A stretch of DNA of 64,000 nucleotides from Novosphingobium subterraneum (lineage in GTDB: Bacteria > Pseudomonadota > Alphaproteobacteria > Sphingomonadales > Sphingomonadaceae): the NCBI RefSeq assembly GCF_000807925.1, contig NZ_JRVC01000004.1, positions 186,001 through 250,000 on the forward strand. The letters run 5' to 3'. The position numbers were made by a program, and so were the translations under genes. The notes beneath the pieces were generated by a model. That model searched no databases. It worked only from the letters and a program-made list of their open reading frames with translations, and had not been told where the DNA came from. Shown here in pieces: positions 54,659-63,861 of the stretch. Numbering within the stretch: the first letter of the stretch is position 1; every line of letters begins with the position of its first letter.

Positions 54659-55666
54659 ATGGCGATCAAGGTTGCAATCAACGGTTTCGGACGCATCGGG
54701 CGCAACGTCGCCCGCGCCATCCTCGAACGGCCCGATTGCGGCCTTGAGCTGGTCTCGATCAACGACCTGGCCGATGCCAAGGCCAACGCCCTGCTGTTCA
54801 AGCGCGACAGCGTCCACGGCGCGTTCGCGGGCGACGTTTCGGTCGACGGCAACGATCTGATCGTCGATGGCAAGCGCATTCAGGTGACCGCCGAGAAGGA
54901 CCCGGCCAACCTGCCTCACGCCGCCAACGGCATCGACATCGCGCTGGAATGCACCGGTTTCTTCACCGATCGCGCCGGCGGCCAGAAGCACCTCGATGCA
55001 GGCGCCAAGCGCGTGCTCATCTCGGCACCGGCCAAGGGTGTCGACCTGACCGTCGTCTATGGCGTGAACCACGACAAGCTGACCGGCGATCACCTGATCG
55101 TCTCGAACGCCTCGTGCACGACCAACTGCCTCGCGCCGATGGCCAAGGTCCTGCATGAATCGATCGGCATCGAGCGTGGCCTGATGACCACGATCCACTC
55201 GTACACCAACGACCAGAAGATTCTCGACCAGATCCACAAGGACCCGCGTCGTGCCCGTGCCGCTGCCATGAACATGATCCCGACCAGCACCGGCGCCGCC
55301 GTTGCCGTGGGTGAAGTTCTGCCCGATCTCAAGGGCAAGCTCGACGGTTCGTCGATCCGCGTCCCGACCCCGAACGTCTCGGTCGTTGACCTGACCTTCA
55401 CGCCGAAGCGCGACACCACCGTCGAAGAAGTCAACGGGCTGCTCAAGGCCGCTGCCGAAGGTGCGCTGAAGGGCGTGCTGGGCTACACGGAAGAGCCGCT
55501 GGTCTCGATCGACTTCAACCACGATCCGCACTCGTCGACCATCGACAGCCTCGAGACCGCCGTGCTTGAAGGCAAGCTGGTTCGCGTCCTGTCGTGGTAC
55601 GATAACGAGTGGGGCTTCTCCAACCGCATGCTCGACACCGCGGGCGCAATGGCGAAGTTCCTCTGA
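54659..55666 (+). CDS. gap: Glyceraldehyde-3-phosphate dehydrogenase, type I
   Basis: This 335-residue GAPDH has NAD motif [14 protein letters not shown], catalytic Cys153 in [11 protein letters not shown] and the [14 protein letters not shown]-terminal segment. It oxidises glyceraldehyde-3-phosphate to 1,3-bisphosphoglycerate. A CAGGAGA Shine-Dalgarno lies 7 bp before the ATG. It is 21 bp after tkt, so co-transcription is likely. Confidence 0.97.
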   Translation: MAIKVAINGFGRIGRNVARAILERPDCGLELVSINDLADAKANALLFKRDSVHGAFAGDVSVDGNDLIVDGKRIQVTAEKDPANLPHAANGIDIALECTGFFTDRAGGQKHLDAGAKRVLISAPAKGVDLTVVYGVNHDKLTGDHLIVSNASCTTNCLAPMAKVLHESIGIERGLMTTIHSYTNDQKILDQIHKDPRRARAAAMNMIPTSTGAAVAVGEVLPDLKGKLDGSSIRVPTPNVSVVDLTFTPKRDTTVEEVNGLLKAAAEGALKGVLGYTEEPLVSIDFNHDPHSSTIDSLETAVLEGKLVRVLSWYDNEWGFSNRMLDTAGAMAKFL

Positions 55667-55678
55667 GGAACTGACGCG

Positions 55679-56149
55679 ATGAGCGGGCGTCTCGGAGGCA
55701 TTGCACGGCATGACCGGCCGCGCGGGCCTATCGAGACGCTCGATCACGTTTCCGTCACGCGCGAACTTGGTGTTCGCGGTGACCTGCGCGGGGCAATCCG
55801 TCCCGGCAAATCCGGTCGCAGGCAGGTCTCGCTGATGGAAGCCGAAAGCTGGGATGCCGCTCTGGCGGACCTCAAGCTGACCGCAGATGAAATGCTTCCC
55901 TGGCACGTGCGCCGAGCGAACCTGCTGGTCCGTGGCATCCGCTTGCCCCGCGAGGCTGGGAAGGTCATCGCCATTGGCAAGAGCCTGCGGATCGAGACAA
56001 CCTGCGAATGCGACCCGTGCAGCCGCATGGACCAAATACTGCCCGGCCTGAAACTTGCGCTGATGCCTGACTGGCGCGGCGGGGTGCTCGGCCGGGTGAT
56101 CAGCGATGGCGAAATTGCCGTCGGCGACGAAGTGAGGATCGAGGAATGA
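55679..56149 (+). CDS. MOSC-domain protein
   Basis: This 156-residue protein has the MOSC pattern: [61 protein letters not shown], then CDPCSRMDQ near the C-terminus, where MOSC proteins have the sulfur-carrying or metal-binding Cys. Such proteins deliver sulfur or handle molybdenum cofactor. It is inserted between gap and pgk, overlapping the pgk ATG by four bases, so it is co-expressed with glycolysis. The reason is unknown. Confidence 0.82.
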   Translation: MSGRLGGIARHDRPRGPIETLDHVSVTRELGVRGDLRGAIRPGKSGRRQVSLMEAESWDAALADLKLTADEMLPWHVRRANLLVRGIRLPREAGKVIAIGKSLRIETTCECDPCSRMDQILPGLKLALMPDWRGGVLGRVISDGEIAVGDEVRIEE

Positions 56150-57333
56150 GCTTCAAGACTCTGGACGATATCGGCGATCTGACCGGCAAGACCGTGCTGG
56201 TTCGCGAGGACCTCAACGTGCCGATGCAGGACGGCGTGGTGAGCGACGACACGCGCCTTCGCGCCACCGTTGCCACGCTGAACGAGCTATCGGACAAGGG
56301 CGCCAAGGTTCTGGTGCTGGCGCATTTCGGCCGTCCGAAGGGGCAGCCTTCGGAAGAATTCTCGCTGAAGAAGCTGGCAGAGCCATTGTCTCACGTGCTG
56401 GGCCGCCCGGTCAGCTACATCGACTGGGAAGGCGACAAGGCTGCGGTCGCGGCACTTGCGCCGGGGGCTATCGCGGTGCTTGAAAATACCCGCTTCTTCG
56501 GCGGCGAGGAGAAGAACGATCCGGCTGTGATCGAGCGCTTCGCCAGCCTCGGCGATATCTACGTCAACGATGCCTTCTCGGCTGCACACCGCGCCCACGC
56601 CTCGACCGAAGGCCTGGCCCACGTGCTGCCCGCTTACGCTGGTCGCGCCATGGAGGCCGAACTCAAGGCTCTGCAGAAGGCCTTGGGCGAGCCGGAACGT
56701 CCGGTCGCGGCCGTTGTCGGCGGTGCCAAGGTCTCGACCAAGCTCGACGTGCTCAAGCATCTTGTGACCAAGGTCGATCACCTGATCATCGGTGGTGGCA
56801 TGGCCAATACCTTCCTCGCCGCGCGCGGGGTCAATGTCGGCAAGTCGCTGTGCGAACACGACCTGACCAACACCGCCGAGCAAATCCTCGACAATGCCGA
56901 CAAGGCGGGCTGCACTGTCCACCTGCCCTACGACGTGGTTGTGTCCAAGGAATTCGCGGCCAACCCAGCCAGCTTGCGTACCTGCAACGTCCATGAGGTT
57001 GCCGAGGATGAGATGATCCTCGACGTGGGGCCTGCCGCCGTCGAGGCTCTGGGCGACGCGTTGAAGACCTGCCGTACGCTGGTGTGGAACGGTCCGATGG
57101 GCGCGTTCGAGACCGAGCCGTTCGATGCGGCCACTGTCGCTCTGGCCAAGACGGCCGCTGCGCTGACAAAGGAAGGGTCGCTGGTTTCTGTTGCCGGTGG
57201 TGGAGACACTGTGGCCGCGCTCAACCACGCCGGTGTTGCCGCCGATTTCAGCTACATATCGACGGCCGGCGGTGCGTTCCTCGAATGGATGGAAGGCAAG
57301 GAACTGCCGGGCGTGGCAGCCCTCGAACGCTAA
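56146..57333 (+). CDS. pgk: Phosphoglycerate kinase
   Basis: This 395-residue PGK has the N-terminal [25 protein letters not shown], the hinge [13 protein letters not shown] and the ATP-binding [11 protein letters not shown] loop. It transfers phosphate from 1,3-bisphosphoglycerate to ADP. The ATG overlaps the MOSC gene stop. A 10-bp hairpin terminator follows, and a separately regulated fba gene comes next. Confidence 0.97.
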   Translation: MSFKTLDDIGDLTGKTVLVREDLNVPMQDGVVSDDTRLRATVATLNELSDKGAKVLVLAHFGRPKGQPSEEFSLKKLAEPLSHVLGRPVSYIDWEGDKAAVAALAPGAIAVLENTRFFGGEEKNDPAVIERFASLGDIYVNDAFSAAHRAHASTEGLAHVLPAYAGRAMEAELKALQKALGEPERPVAAVVGGAKVSTKLDVLKHLVTKVDHLIIGGGMANTFLAARGVNVGKSLCEHDLTNTAEQILDNADKAGCTVHLPYDVVVSKEFAANPASLRTCNVHEVAEDEMILDVGPAAVEALGDALKTCRTLVWNGPMGAFETEPFDAATVALAKTAAALTKEGSLVSVAGGGDTVAALNHAGVAADFSYISTAGGAFLEWMEGKELPGVAALER

Positions 57334-57341
57334 AAAATTCC

Positions 57342-57375
57342 GGAGCGCGTGTTGCACTGCGGCACGCGCTCCTTT
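57342..57375 (+). terminator. Terminator after pgk
   Basis: GGAGCGCGTG (57342-57351) and CACGCGCTCC (57363-57372) form a 10-bp stem with an 11-nt loop followed by TTT. It separates pgk from the fba leader. Confidence 0.82.
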
Positions 57376-57387
57376 ATGGCGCATAAC

Positions 57388-57466
57388 CGCATAGGTATGC
57401 GCCATTTCAGACGCTCTTGGATCTTCGGGAGCGTCTTTCAAAAGCGCTTTTACGCATAGGTATGCG
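57388..57466. promoter_or_regulatory. Two identical palindromes CGCATAGGTATGCG in the fba leader
   Basis: CGCATAGGTATGCG occurs at 57388-57401 and again at 57453-57466, 65 bp apart centre to centre. Each is an inverted repeat CGCATA-GG-TATGCG. Between them lie AGACGCTC/GAGCGTCT (57409-57416 and 57429-57436) and the palindrome AAAAGCGCTTTT (57440-57451). The spacing is near six helical turns, as for a looped operator pair. Confidence 0.6.
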
Positions 57467-57508
57467 GAGACGGAATTCCGCCGTTTCTGCAAGGAACAGG
57501 ACCCGCTG

Positions 57509-58414
57509 ATGAACACGACCGAAATGACCGCGAAGATGGCCTCCGGCAACGGCTTCATTGCCGCACTTGACCAGTCGGGCGGTTCGACGCCGAAGGCTCT
57601 CAAGGGCTATGGCATCGAAGAAGGCGCGTGGGCCTCGGAAGAGGAAATGTTCGGCCTGATCCACGAGATGCGCGCCCGCATCATTCGTTCGGATGCTTTT
57701 TCGGGTGAGAAGGTCATCGGCGCCATCCTGTTCGAGCGTACGATGGACGGCACGGTTGATGGCAAGTCGGTTCCGCAGGCGCTGATCGAAAAGGGCGTCG
57801 TACCCTTCATCAAGATCGACAAGGGCCTCGAGGACGAGGCAAACGGCGTCCAGCTGATGAAGCCGATGCCGACACTTGACGACCTGCTGACCCGTTCGAA
57901 GGCTCTGGGCGTCTATGGCACCAAGGAACGCTCGGTCATCAACTCGGCCAACCGCGAAGGCATTGCTGCCGTGGTTGCGCAGCAGTTCGAAGTCGGCAAT
58001 CAAGTGCTCAGCCACGGCATGATGCCGATCATCGAGCCTGAGGTAAACATCAAGAGCGAGACCCGCGCCGAGTGCGACGCGATCCTGCTGGAAGAAATCC
58101 TCAAGAACCTCGATGCCCTGCCCGAAGGCACGCAGGTGATGCTCAAGCTGTCGCTGCCGATCGTGCCGTGCACGTTCGACCCGCTCGTCGCGCACCCCAA
58201 GGTGCTTCGCGTGGTGGCACTGTCGGGCGGATACAAGCGTCCCGAGGCTTGCGTCGAACTCGCCAAGAATACGGGCATCATCGCCAGCTTCAGCCGCGCC
58301 CTGCTTGAAGACTTGCGTCACCAGATGACCGACGCGGAATTCGACGCTTCGCTCGCTGCGGCAATCGACGAAATCTATACCGGCTCGACGCAGAAGACTC
58401 TCGTCGCCGCCTGA
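57509..58414 (+). CDS. fba: Class I fructose-bisphosphate aldolase
   Basis: This 301-residue protein matches the short bacterial class I (Schiff-base) aldolases. It has LDQSGGSTPKAL, FIKIDKGL, the PIIEPEVNI segment and LKLSLPIVP with the candidate Schiff-base Lys. It splits fructose-1,6-bisphosphate into triose phosphates. An AAGGA lies about 15 bp before the ATG. The gene has its own leader with paired palindromes, so it is probably regulated separately from pgk, and a two-tier terminator follows. Confidence 0.93.
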   Translation: MNTTEMTAKMASGNGFIAALDQSGGSTPKALKGYGIEEGAWASEEEMFGLIHEMRARIIRSDAFSGEKVIGAILFERTMDGTVDGKSVPQALIEKGVVPFIKIDKGLEDEANGVQLMKPMPTLDDLLTRSKALGVYGTKERSVINSANREGIAAVVAQQFEVGNQVLSHGMMPIIEPEVNIKSETRAECDAILLEEILKNLDALPEGTQVMLKLSLPIVPCTFDPLVAHPKVLRVVALSGGYKRPEACVELAKNTGIIASFSRALLEDLRHQMTDAEFDASLAAAIDEIYTGSTQKTLVAA

Positions 58415-58439
58415 TTACCGTTTGAGAGGACGGAAAGGC

Positions 58440-58478
58440 CACCCCGTCACCGGCACAGCCGGGGCGGGGTGTTTTATT
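58440..58478 (+). terminator. Terminator after fba
   Basis: CACCCCG (58440-58446) pairs with CGGGGTG (58465-58471), with a nested CCGGC/GCCGG hairpin (58450-58462), followed by TTTTATT. It is a strong Rho-independent terminator. Confidence 0.85.
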
Positions 58479-58484
58479 GTGGGG

Positions 58485-58847
58485 TCATCGCGCGACGCTG
58501 AAGTGAAACAGGTAGTCCGATGGCTTCAGCTTCTTGCCAGCAAGACGGCCGGGCTCGACTGTATCGAGCATGATCCCATCGGTCGGCTCCCCAAGAGTGA
58601 AGCGCCTGGTCTCGAACGTGCCGCCGCGCTGCAGGGTTGCTTCGACGATCACGCGGCCAGCCCAGACGCAACGCGCATTCATCGGACAACGGCTGTCTTC
58701 GATCAGCGAATCGACCCGGATCTTGTCGGCGCCGACGAGTGTTGTCTGGCCAACCATCGCGTTCCCATCGGTGCGTTCTGGTTTCGTGGTGGTGGCGCAG
58801 GCGGCAAGAGCAACCGCAGGGACAAGGGCAAGGAAGGCTTTGGTCAT
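58485..58847 (-). CDS. Small lipoprotein of unknown function
   Basis: This 120-residue protein starts with a lipoprotein signal (VPAVALAAC lipobox, Cys about residue 17). The mature part contains IEDSRCPMNARCVWAGRVIVEATL and FETRRFTLGEPTDGI. The CPxxxxCVWAG pattern is found in many small proteobacterial secreted proteins of unknown role. I chose ATG at 58847 because it alone gives a lipobox. It is divergent from thiE and convergent with fba. Confidence 0.75.
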   Translation of the reverse strand: MTKAFLALVPAVALAACATTTKPERTDGNAMVGQTTLVGADKIRVDSLIEDSRCPMNARCVWAGRVIVEATLQRGGTFETRRFTLGEPTDGIMLDTVEPGRLAGKKLKPSDYLFHFSVAR

Positions 58848-58927
58848 CCCCCGACAATGCTCCCGCCGGATGAACCGTTCCGGAACCGAAGTTGCAGCAG
58901 CGGCGGCTAACCGATAAGGCGCGCGCC

Positions 58928-59572
58928 ATGGCAAAGCTTTCCTCCGAACTCTACCTGATCTCGCCCCTCGATGTTGCGGGCACTTTTCCTGACAGGCTCG
59001 TGCGCGCCCTTGATGCAGGGCCGGTGGCCGCATTCCAGTTCCGGGTGAAGGACGTGGACGAGCACGAGGCTGCGCGCCTTGCCGAGCCGCTCCAGCGCAT
59101 CTGCGCGGACCGTGACGTGGCTTTCATCGTCAACGATTCGATCAGCCTGGCCAAGCGTCTCGGTGCCGACGGCGTGCACCTTGGGCAGGATGATGGTGAC
59201 GTGAAGGACGCCCGCGACCGCCTAGGCCGTAATGCGCAGATTGGCGTTACCTGCCACGACAGCCGGCATCTCGCCATGGACGCGGGCGAGGCGGGGGCGG
59301 ACTATGTTGCCTTCGGCGCCTTCTTTCCTTCCAGCACCAAGGACACCAAGCACGTCGCCGGACTCGACCTCCTCGAATGGTGGCAGTCGATCTTCGAGCT
59401 GCCGTGCGTTGCGATCGGAGGAATCACGCCCCAGAATTGCGCGCCGCTGATACAGGCCGGCGCTGACTTCCTGGCGGTCAGCAATGCGGTGTGGGGTGGC
59501 GACGAAGTGGCCAACGTGGCAGCTTTCTTCGACGCCATCCGGGCAAATCCGCGACTGAACGAGGATAGCTGA
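58928..59572 (+). CDS. thiE: Thiamine-phosphate synthase
   Basis: This 214-residue TIM-barrel protein has the ThiE segments FIVNDSISLAKRLGADGVHLGQDD, GVTCHDSRHLAMDAGEAGADYVAFGAFFPSSTK and AIGGITPQNC. It joins hydroxymethylpyrimidine diphosphate and thiazole phosphate to thiamine phosphate. The ATG at 58928 is preceded by AAGG. No TPP riboswitch is evident in the 80-bp leader. It may alternatively be a TenI-like paralogue, although the motifs favour ThiE. Confidence 0.88.
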   Translation: MAKLSSELYLISPLDVAGTFPDRLVRALDAGPVAAFQFRVKDVDEHEAARLAEPLQRICADRDVAFIVNDSISLAKRLGADGVHLGQDDGDVKDARDRLGRNAQIGVTCHDSRHLAMDAGEAGADYVAFGAFFPSSTKDTKHVAGLDLLEWWQSIFELPCVAIGGITPQNCAPLIQAGADFLAVSNAVWGGDEVANVAAFFDAIRANPRLNEDS

Positions 59573-59627
59573 CGGAACCGGCGGCAAGGGCAGGGGGTTC
59601 TGGAGAGGAAATGTCTCCGGAGCGCCA

Positions 59628-60800
59628 ATGTCCCGTTTCAACCTAGCCGCGTCGTCCTTACTCGTACTGAGTGCCCTGAGCCTCAGCGCCTGCAATTCGA
59701 ACAAGCCTGAACCAGCCCCGAGCGAGACGGTGGCAAGTACGCCTGCGTTCGCGGCTCCCATGGCGTCGAACGATCCCGCCCCGGGTCAGCCGCCACAACA
59801 GGAAGACGCGGCGCGTCCGGTCATGCAGGCGCAAGTAGTTTTGGAACGGCTCGGGTTCTCACCCGGCATCATCGACGGCAAGACCGGCCTATCGACGACA
59901 AATGCCGTGAGCGGTTTCCAGAAGGCAAACGACCTGCCTGTGACTGGCAAGTTCGATGATGCCACGATGAAGGCCCTGTCGCGCTGGTCGAATATTGCGG
60001 CAACACGCGTCGTCACGATTCCCGAAGAGTTCGCCGCAGGCCGCTATGCACCGCTGCCCAAGGACCCGGCGCAGCAGGCCAAGCTTTCGGAAATCGGCTA
60101 CACATCGCTCGAGGAGAAGCTGGCCGAGCGCTTTCATACCACGCCAGAGGTGTTGCGGGGATTGAATCCCGCCCTGGCGCAAGAAGCAGCAGCGCGCGAA
60201 GCTTCAATGAAAGAGCGCCAGACTCGCAACCCGCCCACAGCCGACACACCCCCGGTCGAACCGTACCGCGCCGGAATGCAGCTTCGCGTGCCTAACACCG
60301 GTGGCGACCGCCTTGATCCCGGCATGGTCGATAACAAGGGCTGGCTTTCGACACTGGCCATGCTTGGCGTGAGCGACGCTCAGCCTGAAGCTGCGCGCAT
60401 CGTCGTCAGCAAGTCCATGGGGACTCTCGAAGCCTACGACAAGTCGGACAAGCTGGTGGCCGTCTTCACCGTGACAACCGGCTCTTCCCATGATCCACTG
60501 CCGCTCGGCGACTGGAAGATCAACGGAACGTCCTACAACCCCGAATTTTCTTACGACGCCAGCCTGTTCTGGGACGTGCCCGACAGCAAGGGCGAACATC
60601 TCCTTCCGCCCGGACCGAACGGCCCCGTGGGCGTTGTCTGGATCGACCTTTCCAAGGAGCACTACGGCATCCACGGCACCCCTGAGCCGCAGACCATCGG
60701 ACGCGCTGAAAGCCACGGCTGCGTTCGTCTGACGAACTGGGACGCAGCCCGGCTCGCGCAGATGGTAACGGGTGCGACGAAGGTTTCGTTTGTAAGCTGA
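59628..60800 (+). CDS. L,D-transpeptidase lipoprotein with peptidoglycan-binding domain
   Basis: This 390-residue protein has a lipoprotein signal (LSALSLSAC, Cys about residue 22), a peptidoglycan-binding domain (about 65-125, LERLGFSPGIIDGKTG), a linker, and a C-terminal YkuD domain with HGTPEP and SHGCVRLTN; the catalytic nucleophile is Cys365. It makes 3-3 cross-links in peptidoglycan or attaches proteins to it, from the periplasmic side of a membrane. A hairpin GGAGA/TCTCC lies just before the start and could mask the ribosome-binding site. Confidence 0.9.
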   Translation: MSRFNLAASSLLVLSALSLSACNSNKPEPAPSETVASTPAFAAPMASNDPAPGQPPQQEDAARPVMQAQVVLERLGFSPGIIDGKTGLSTTNAVSGFQKANDLPVTGKFDDATMKALSRWSNIAATRVVTIPEEFAAGRYAPLPKDPAQQAKLSEIGYTSLEEKLAERFHTTPEVLRGLNPALAQEAAAREASMKERQTRNPPTADTPPVEPYRAGMQLRVPNTGGDRLDPGMVDNKGWLSTLAMLGVSDAQPEAARIVVSKSMGTLEAYDKSDKLVAVFTVTTGSSHDPLPLGDWKINGTSYNPEFSYDASLFWDVPDSKGEHLLPPGPNGPVGVVWIDLSKEHYGIHGTPEPQTIGRAESHGCVRLTNWDAARLAQMVTGATKVSFVS

Positions 60801-60864
60801 TGCCGCTTCCCATGCGTGCTTCATCGTGCAAGACAGGCCACCTGTTACACCGGATGGAGCGGAA

Positions 60865-62817
60865 ATGAGCGGCATGGTCCCAAGGGAACTGACACTTCGT
60901 GGCGTGGTTCTGGGCGCGATCCTGACGATCGTGTTCACGGCCGCCAACGTCTACCTTGGCTTGCGTATCGGCCTGACGTTCGCGACTTCAATCCCTGCGG
61001 CTGTGATCTCCATGGCTGTTCTGCGTGCGTTTTCGGGCGCAACCATCCAGGAGAACAACATCGTCCAGACGATTGCGAGTTCGGCGGGCACGCTATCGGC
61101 GATCGTGTTCGTACTCCCCGGCCTCGTCATGGTCGGTTGGTGGGCAGACTTTCCCTACTGGGAGTCGGTCGCAGTCATTGCCGTCGGCGGCATCCTCGGC
61201 GTGATGTACTCGGTGCCGCTGCGCCGAGCCTTGGTGACCGGGTCCGACCTTCCCTATCCCGAAGGCGTTGCCGCCGCTGAAGTTCTAAAGGTGGGGGCAG
61301 GGGTCGGTGGCGCGGAGGAGAACCGGAAGGGTCTTGCTGCAGTGACTGCAGGAGGGCTCCTCGCTGCGCTCTACCCGTTGCTCGCCAAGATGAAGCTGGC
61401 CGTCGAGGAAGTGGGCGGGGCGTTCAAGGTCGGAACCGGCGGCTCGATGTTGACCGGTGGACTGTCGCTCGCCCTGGTCGGCGTTGGCCACCTCGTTGGA
61501 CTTGCCGTCGGTATCGCCATGCTCGTCGGTATTGTGATCAGCTTCGGCATTCTGCTTCCACAACTGACGGCAGGCGGGATTCCGGCCGGAACCGAACTGT
61601 CCGAATTCGTCGGCACGGTTTTCCGCCAGAAGATCCGCTTCATCGGCGCTGGCACGATCGGTGTCGCGGCGATCTGGACGCTGCTTCGCGTAATTGGACC
61701 GATCGTGAAGGGAGTGACTGCGGCCATCGCTGCCAACCGCGCCCGCAGCGGTGCCGGAATGGGCAGCCTTGACCTGACCGAGCGTGACATTCCCATCGGC
61801 ATCGTGGGGGGAACCATCCTTGCGGCGATGATCCCGATTGCCCTGCTGCTGGCAGACTTCGCCACCGGAGGCCCCGTCGCGGCCGCGCTCGGGCTATCGC
61901 TGATCACATCTGTAGTCTACGTCCTCGTCGCCGGCATCATCATCGCCTCGGTCTGCGGTTACATGGCCGGCCTGATCGGCGCGTCGAACAGCCCGATTTC
62001 CGGCGTTGGAATCCTCGCCGCGCTTGGCATCTCGCTCCTTCTCCTTGGCCTGTTCGGACGAGGCCTGGGCGAGGATGACACCAAGGCGCTGGTCGCCTTC
62101 GCCCTGTTCGTCACCGCCATCGTGTTCGGCGTCGCGACGATCTCCAACGACAACCTGCAGGACCTCAAGACCGGCCAGCTCGTCGGCGCAACGCCGTGGC
62201 GTCAGCAGGTCGCTCTCGTGTTGGGCGTGCTGTTCGGGGCACTCGTGATCCCGCCGATCCTAGACCTGCTCAACTCAACCTTCGGCTTCCAGGGAGCGCC
62301 AGGCGCAGGCGAGAACGCGCTTTCGGCCCCGCAGGCCTCGCTGATCTCCGCCATTGCCCAAGGGGTGCTCGGCGGCAATCTTGACTGGAACCTCGTCGGC
62401 CTCGGCGCCGCGATCGGCGTGGGCGTTATCTTCGTCGACGAGATTCTGAAGCGTACCGGCAACCGCTCGCTCCCGCCGCTCGCTGTCGGCATGGGCATGT
62501 ACCTGCCAACCTCGGTCACGGCGATGGTGATCGTTGGCGCGGTACTTGGCCACCTTTACAATGGATGGGCCGCCCGCCAGTCCGCGCCCGAATTTGCCGA
62601 GCGCATGGGCGTCCTCACCGCCACCGGCCTGATCGTCGGTGACAGCCTGTTCAACATTGCCTACGCCGCAATCGTCGCGGCTACCGACAATCCCGATGCC
62701 CTGGCTGTGGTCGAGGACTTCCCGGGCGCGCTGCCATTCGGCGTGATCGCGTTCGGGAGCATCATCGCCTACGCCTACTGGCGCATGCGGCGTGACAGTG
62801 CCGTGGGATCAGCCTGA
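60865..62817 (+). CDS. OPT-family oligopeptide transporter
   Basis: This 650-residue polytopic membrane protein, about 16 hydrophobic segments, has the OPT features: FTAANVYLGLRIGLTFATSIPAAV at the N-terminus, ENNIVQTIASS, PYPEGVAAAEVLKVG and NSPISGVGILAA. Bacterial members of this clade import small peptides or metal chelates by proton symport; the substrate is unknown. I chose ATG at 60865, preceded by GGAGCGGA; a GTG 39 bp upstream is possible. Its stop overlaps the end of the convergent small gene by 9 bp. Confidence 0.92.
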   Translation: MSGMVPRELTLRGVVLGAILTIVFTAANVYLGLRIGLTFATSIPAAVISMAVLRAFSGATIQENNIVQTIASSAGTLSAIVFVLPGLVMVGWWADFPYWESVAVIAVGGILGVMYSVPLRRALVTGSDLPYPEGVAAAEVLKVGAGVGGAEENRKGLAAVTAGGLLAALYPLLAKMKLAVEEVGGAFKVGTGGSMLTGGLSLALVGVGHLVGLAVGIAMLVGIVISFGILLPQLTAGGIPAGTELSEFVGTVFRQKIRFIGAGTIGVAAIWTLLRVIGPIVKGVTAAIAANRARSGAGMGSLDLTERDIPIGIVGGTILAAMIPIALLLADFATGGPVAAALGLSLITSVVYVLVAGIIIASVCGYMAGLIGASNSPISGVGILAALGISLLLLGLFGRGLGEDDTKALVAFALFVTAIVFGVATISNDNLQDLKTGQLVGATPWRQQVALVLGVLFGALVIPPILDLLNSTFGFQGAPGAGENALSAPQASLISAIAQGVLGGNLDWNLVGLGAAIGVGVIFVDEILKRTGNRSLPPLAVGMGMYLPTSVTAMVIVGAVLGHLYNGWAARQSAPEFAERMGVLTATGLIVGDSLFNIAYAAIVAATDNPDALAVVEDFPGALPFGVIAFGSIIAYAYWRMRRDSAVGSA

Positions 62818-63186
62818 GGTAGAGAGGTTGACCGGCCCGGCATGAACGCAACGCAGGTTGAGTTGCGTATCGTCCGTCGCCAGTTCGCGCAGGATTTCCT
62901 CGCCGTCCATCTGGAAGCGGCGGCCGGCGAACACGCCGCTGGTGATCGTCACCCGGTCTGCCAGGCGCAGATAGGTGCCGCGCGATCCATCAGGTGCGAT
63001 ATAGCTCGAATCCGGGATCGTCTTGAACCCCAGTTCAGGCTTCTCGACCGGAAGCACCGCGGCATCGCCCGGCACTTCGCAAGTCCAGCCGCCCTTGGGC
63101 AGGACCATCAGCCTGCCGCCCGGCACCGCCTGGGCAACGCCAGCAAGACCGAGAACTCCGACTGCGAAAACAACCATGCGCTTCAT
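62809..63186 (-). CDS. Small secreted protein of unknown function
   Basis: This 125-residue protein has a signal peptide ending GVAQA (about residue 19), a segment GGRLMVLPKGGWTCEVPGDA, then GSRGTYLRLADRVTITSGVFAGRRFQMDGEEILREL. Such small elongation-factor-P-adjacent secreted proteins recur in sphingomonads; function unknown. The start at 63186 gives the signal peptide; the longer open frame upstream is antisense to efp and not favoured. Confidence 0.7.
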   Translation of the reverse strand: MKRMVVFAVGVLGLAGVAQAVPGGRLMVLPKGGWTCEVPGDAAVLPVEKPELGFKTIPDSSYIAPDGSRGTYLRLADRVTITSGVFAGRRFQMDGEEILRELATDDTQLNLRCVHAGPVNLSTSG

Positions 63187-63294
63187 GCTCGTTGCGCTAG
63201 CACGTGGCAGCAGCGTTGGGCAATCGCGCTTGAAGCTTTGGGCCCGAACCGCTAAGGGCCGCGCTTCCCTACTCACGGTAAGGCTCTTTCCATC

Positions 63295-63858
63295 ATGAAG
63301 ATCAGCGGCGTGGACATCCGTCCGGGCAATATCCTGGAATACGAAAAGGGCATCTGGAAGGTCGCCAAGACCCAGCATACCCAGCCCGGCAAGGGCGGCG
63401 CCTTCATGCAGGTCGAGATGAAGAACCTCATCGACGGCCGCAAGACCAACGTCCGCTTCCGCAGCGCCGACACTGTCGAGCGCGTCCGCCTCGACACCAA
63501 GGACTTCCAGTTCCTTTACGCCGAGGGCGAGGACCTGGTGTTCATGGACGTCGAGACCTACGACCAGATCAACCTGCCCAAGGATCTGCTCGGCGATGCC
63601 GCGGCGTTCCTGCAGGATGGCATGACCGTACTTCTCGAAATGTATGACGAGCGCCCGATCTCGGTGCAGCTGCCGGAACAGGTGGAAGCCACCATCGTCG
63701 AAGCCGACGCCGTGGTGAAGGGCCAGACCGCCTCTTCGTCGTACAAGCCCGCCATCCTCGACAATGGCGTGCGTGTGATGGTGCCGCCGCACATCGAGAG
63801 CGGCACGCGCATCGTCGTCGACGTGTATGAGCGCAGCTACGTCGGCAAGGCGAACTGA
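63295..63858 (+). CDS. efp: Elongation factor P
   Basis: This 187-residue EF-P has the three-domain layout, with the modifiable loop [11 protein letters not shown]; the conserved Lys33 sits where beta-lysylation occurs in some bacteria. The C-terminal signature is [24 protein letters not shown]. It rescues ribosomes stalled at polyproline. This is relevant here because the bkd E2 linker contains proline runs. A suhB-like gene follows after three bases. Confidence 0.97.
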   Translation: MKISGVDIRPGNILEYEKGIWKVAKTQHTQPGKGGAFMQVEMKNLIDGRKTNVRFRSADTVERVRLDTKDFQFLYAEGEDLVFMDVETYDQINLPKDLLGDAAAFLQDGMTVLLEMYDERPISVQLPEQVEATIVEADAVVKGQTASSSYKPAILDNGVRVMVPPHIESGTRIVVDVYERSYVGKAN

Positions 63859-63861
63859 TCG

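Noticed and set aside
53297..56035. A 912-codon minus-strand open frame across tkt, gap and the MOSC gene
   Set aside because: It spans three well-supported genes on the other strand; its composition is that of an antisense shadow.
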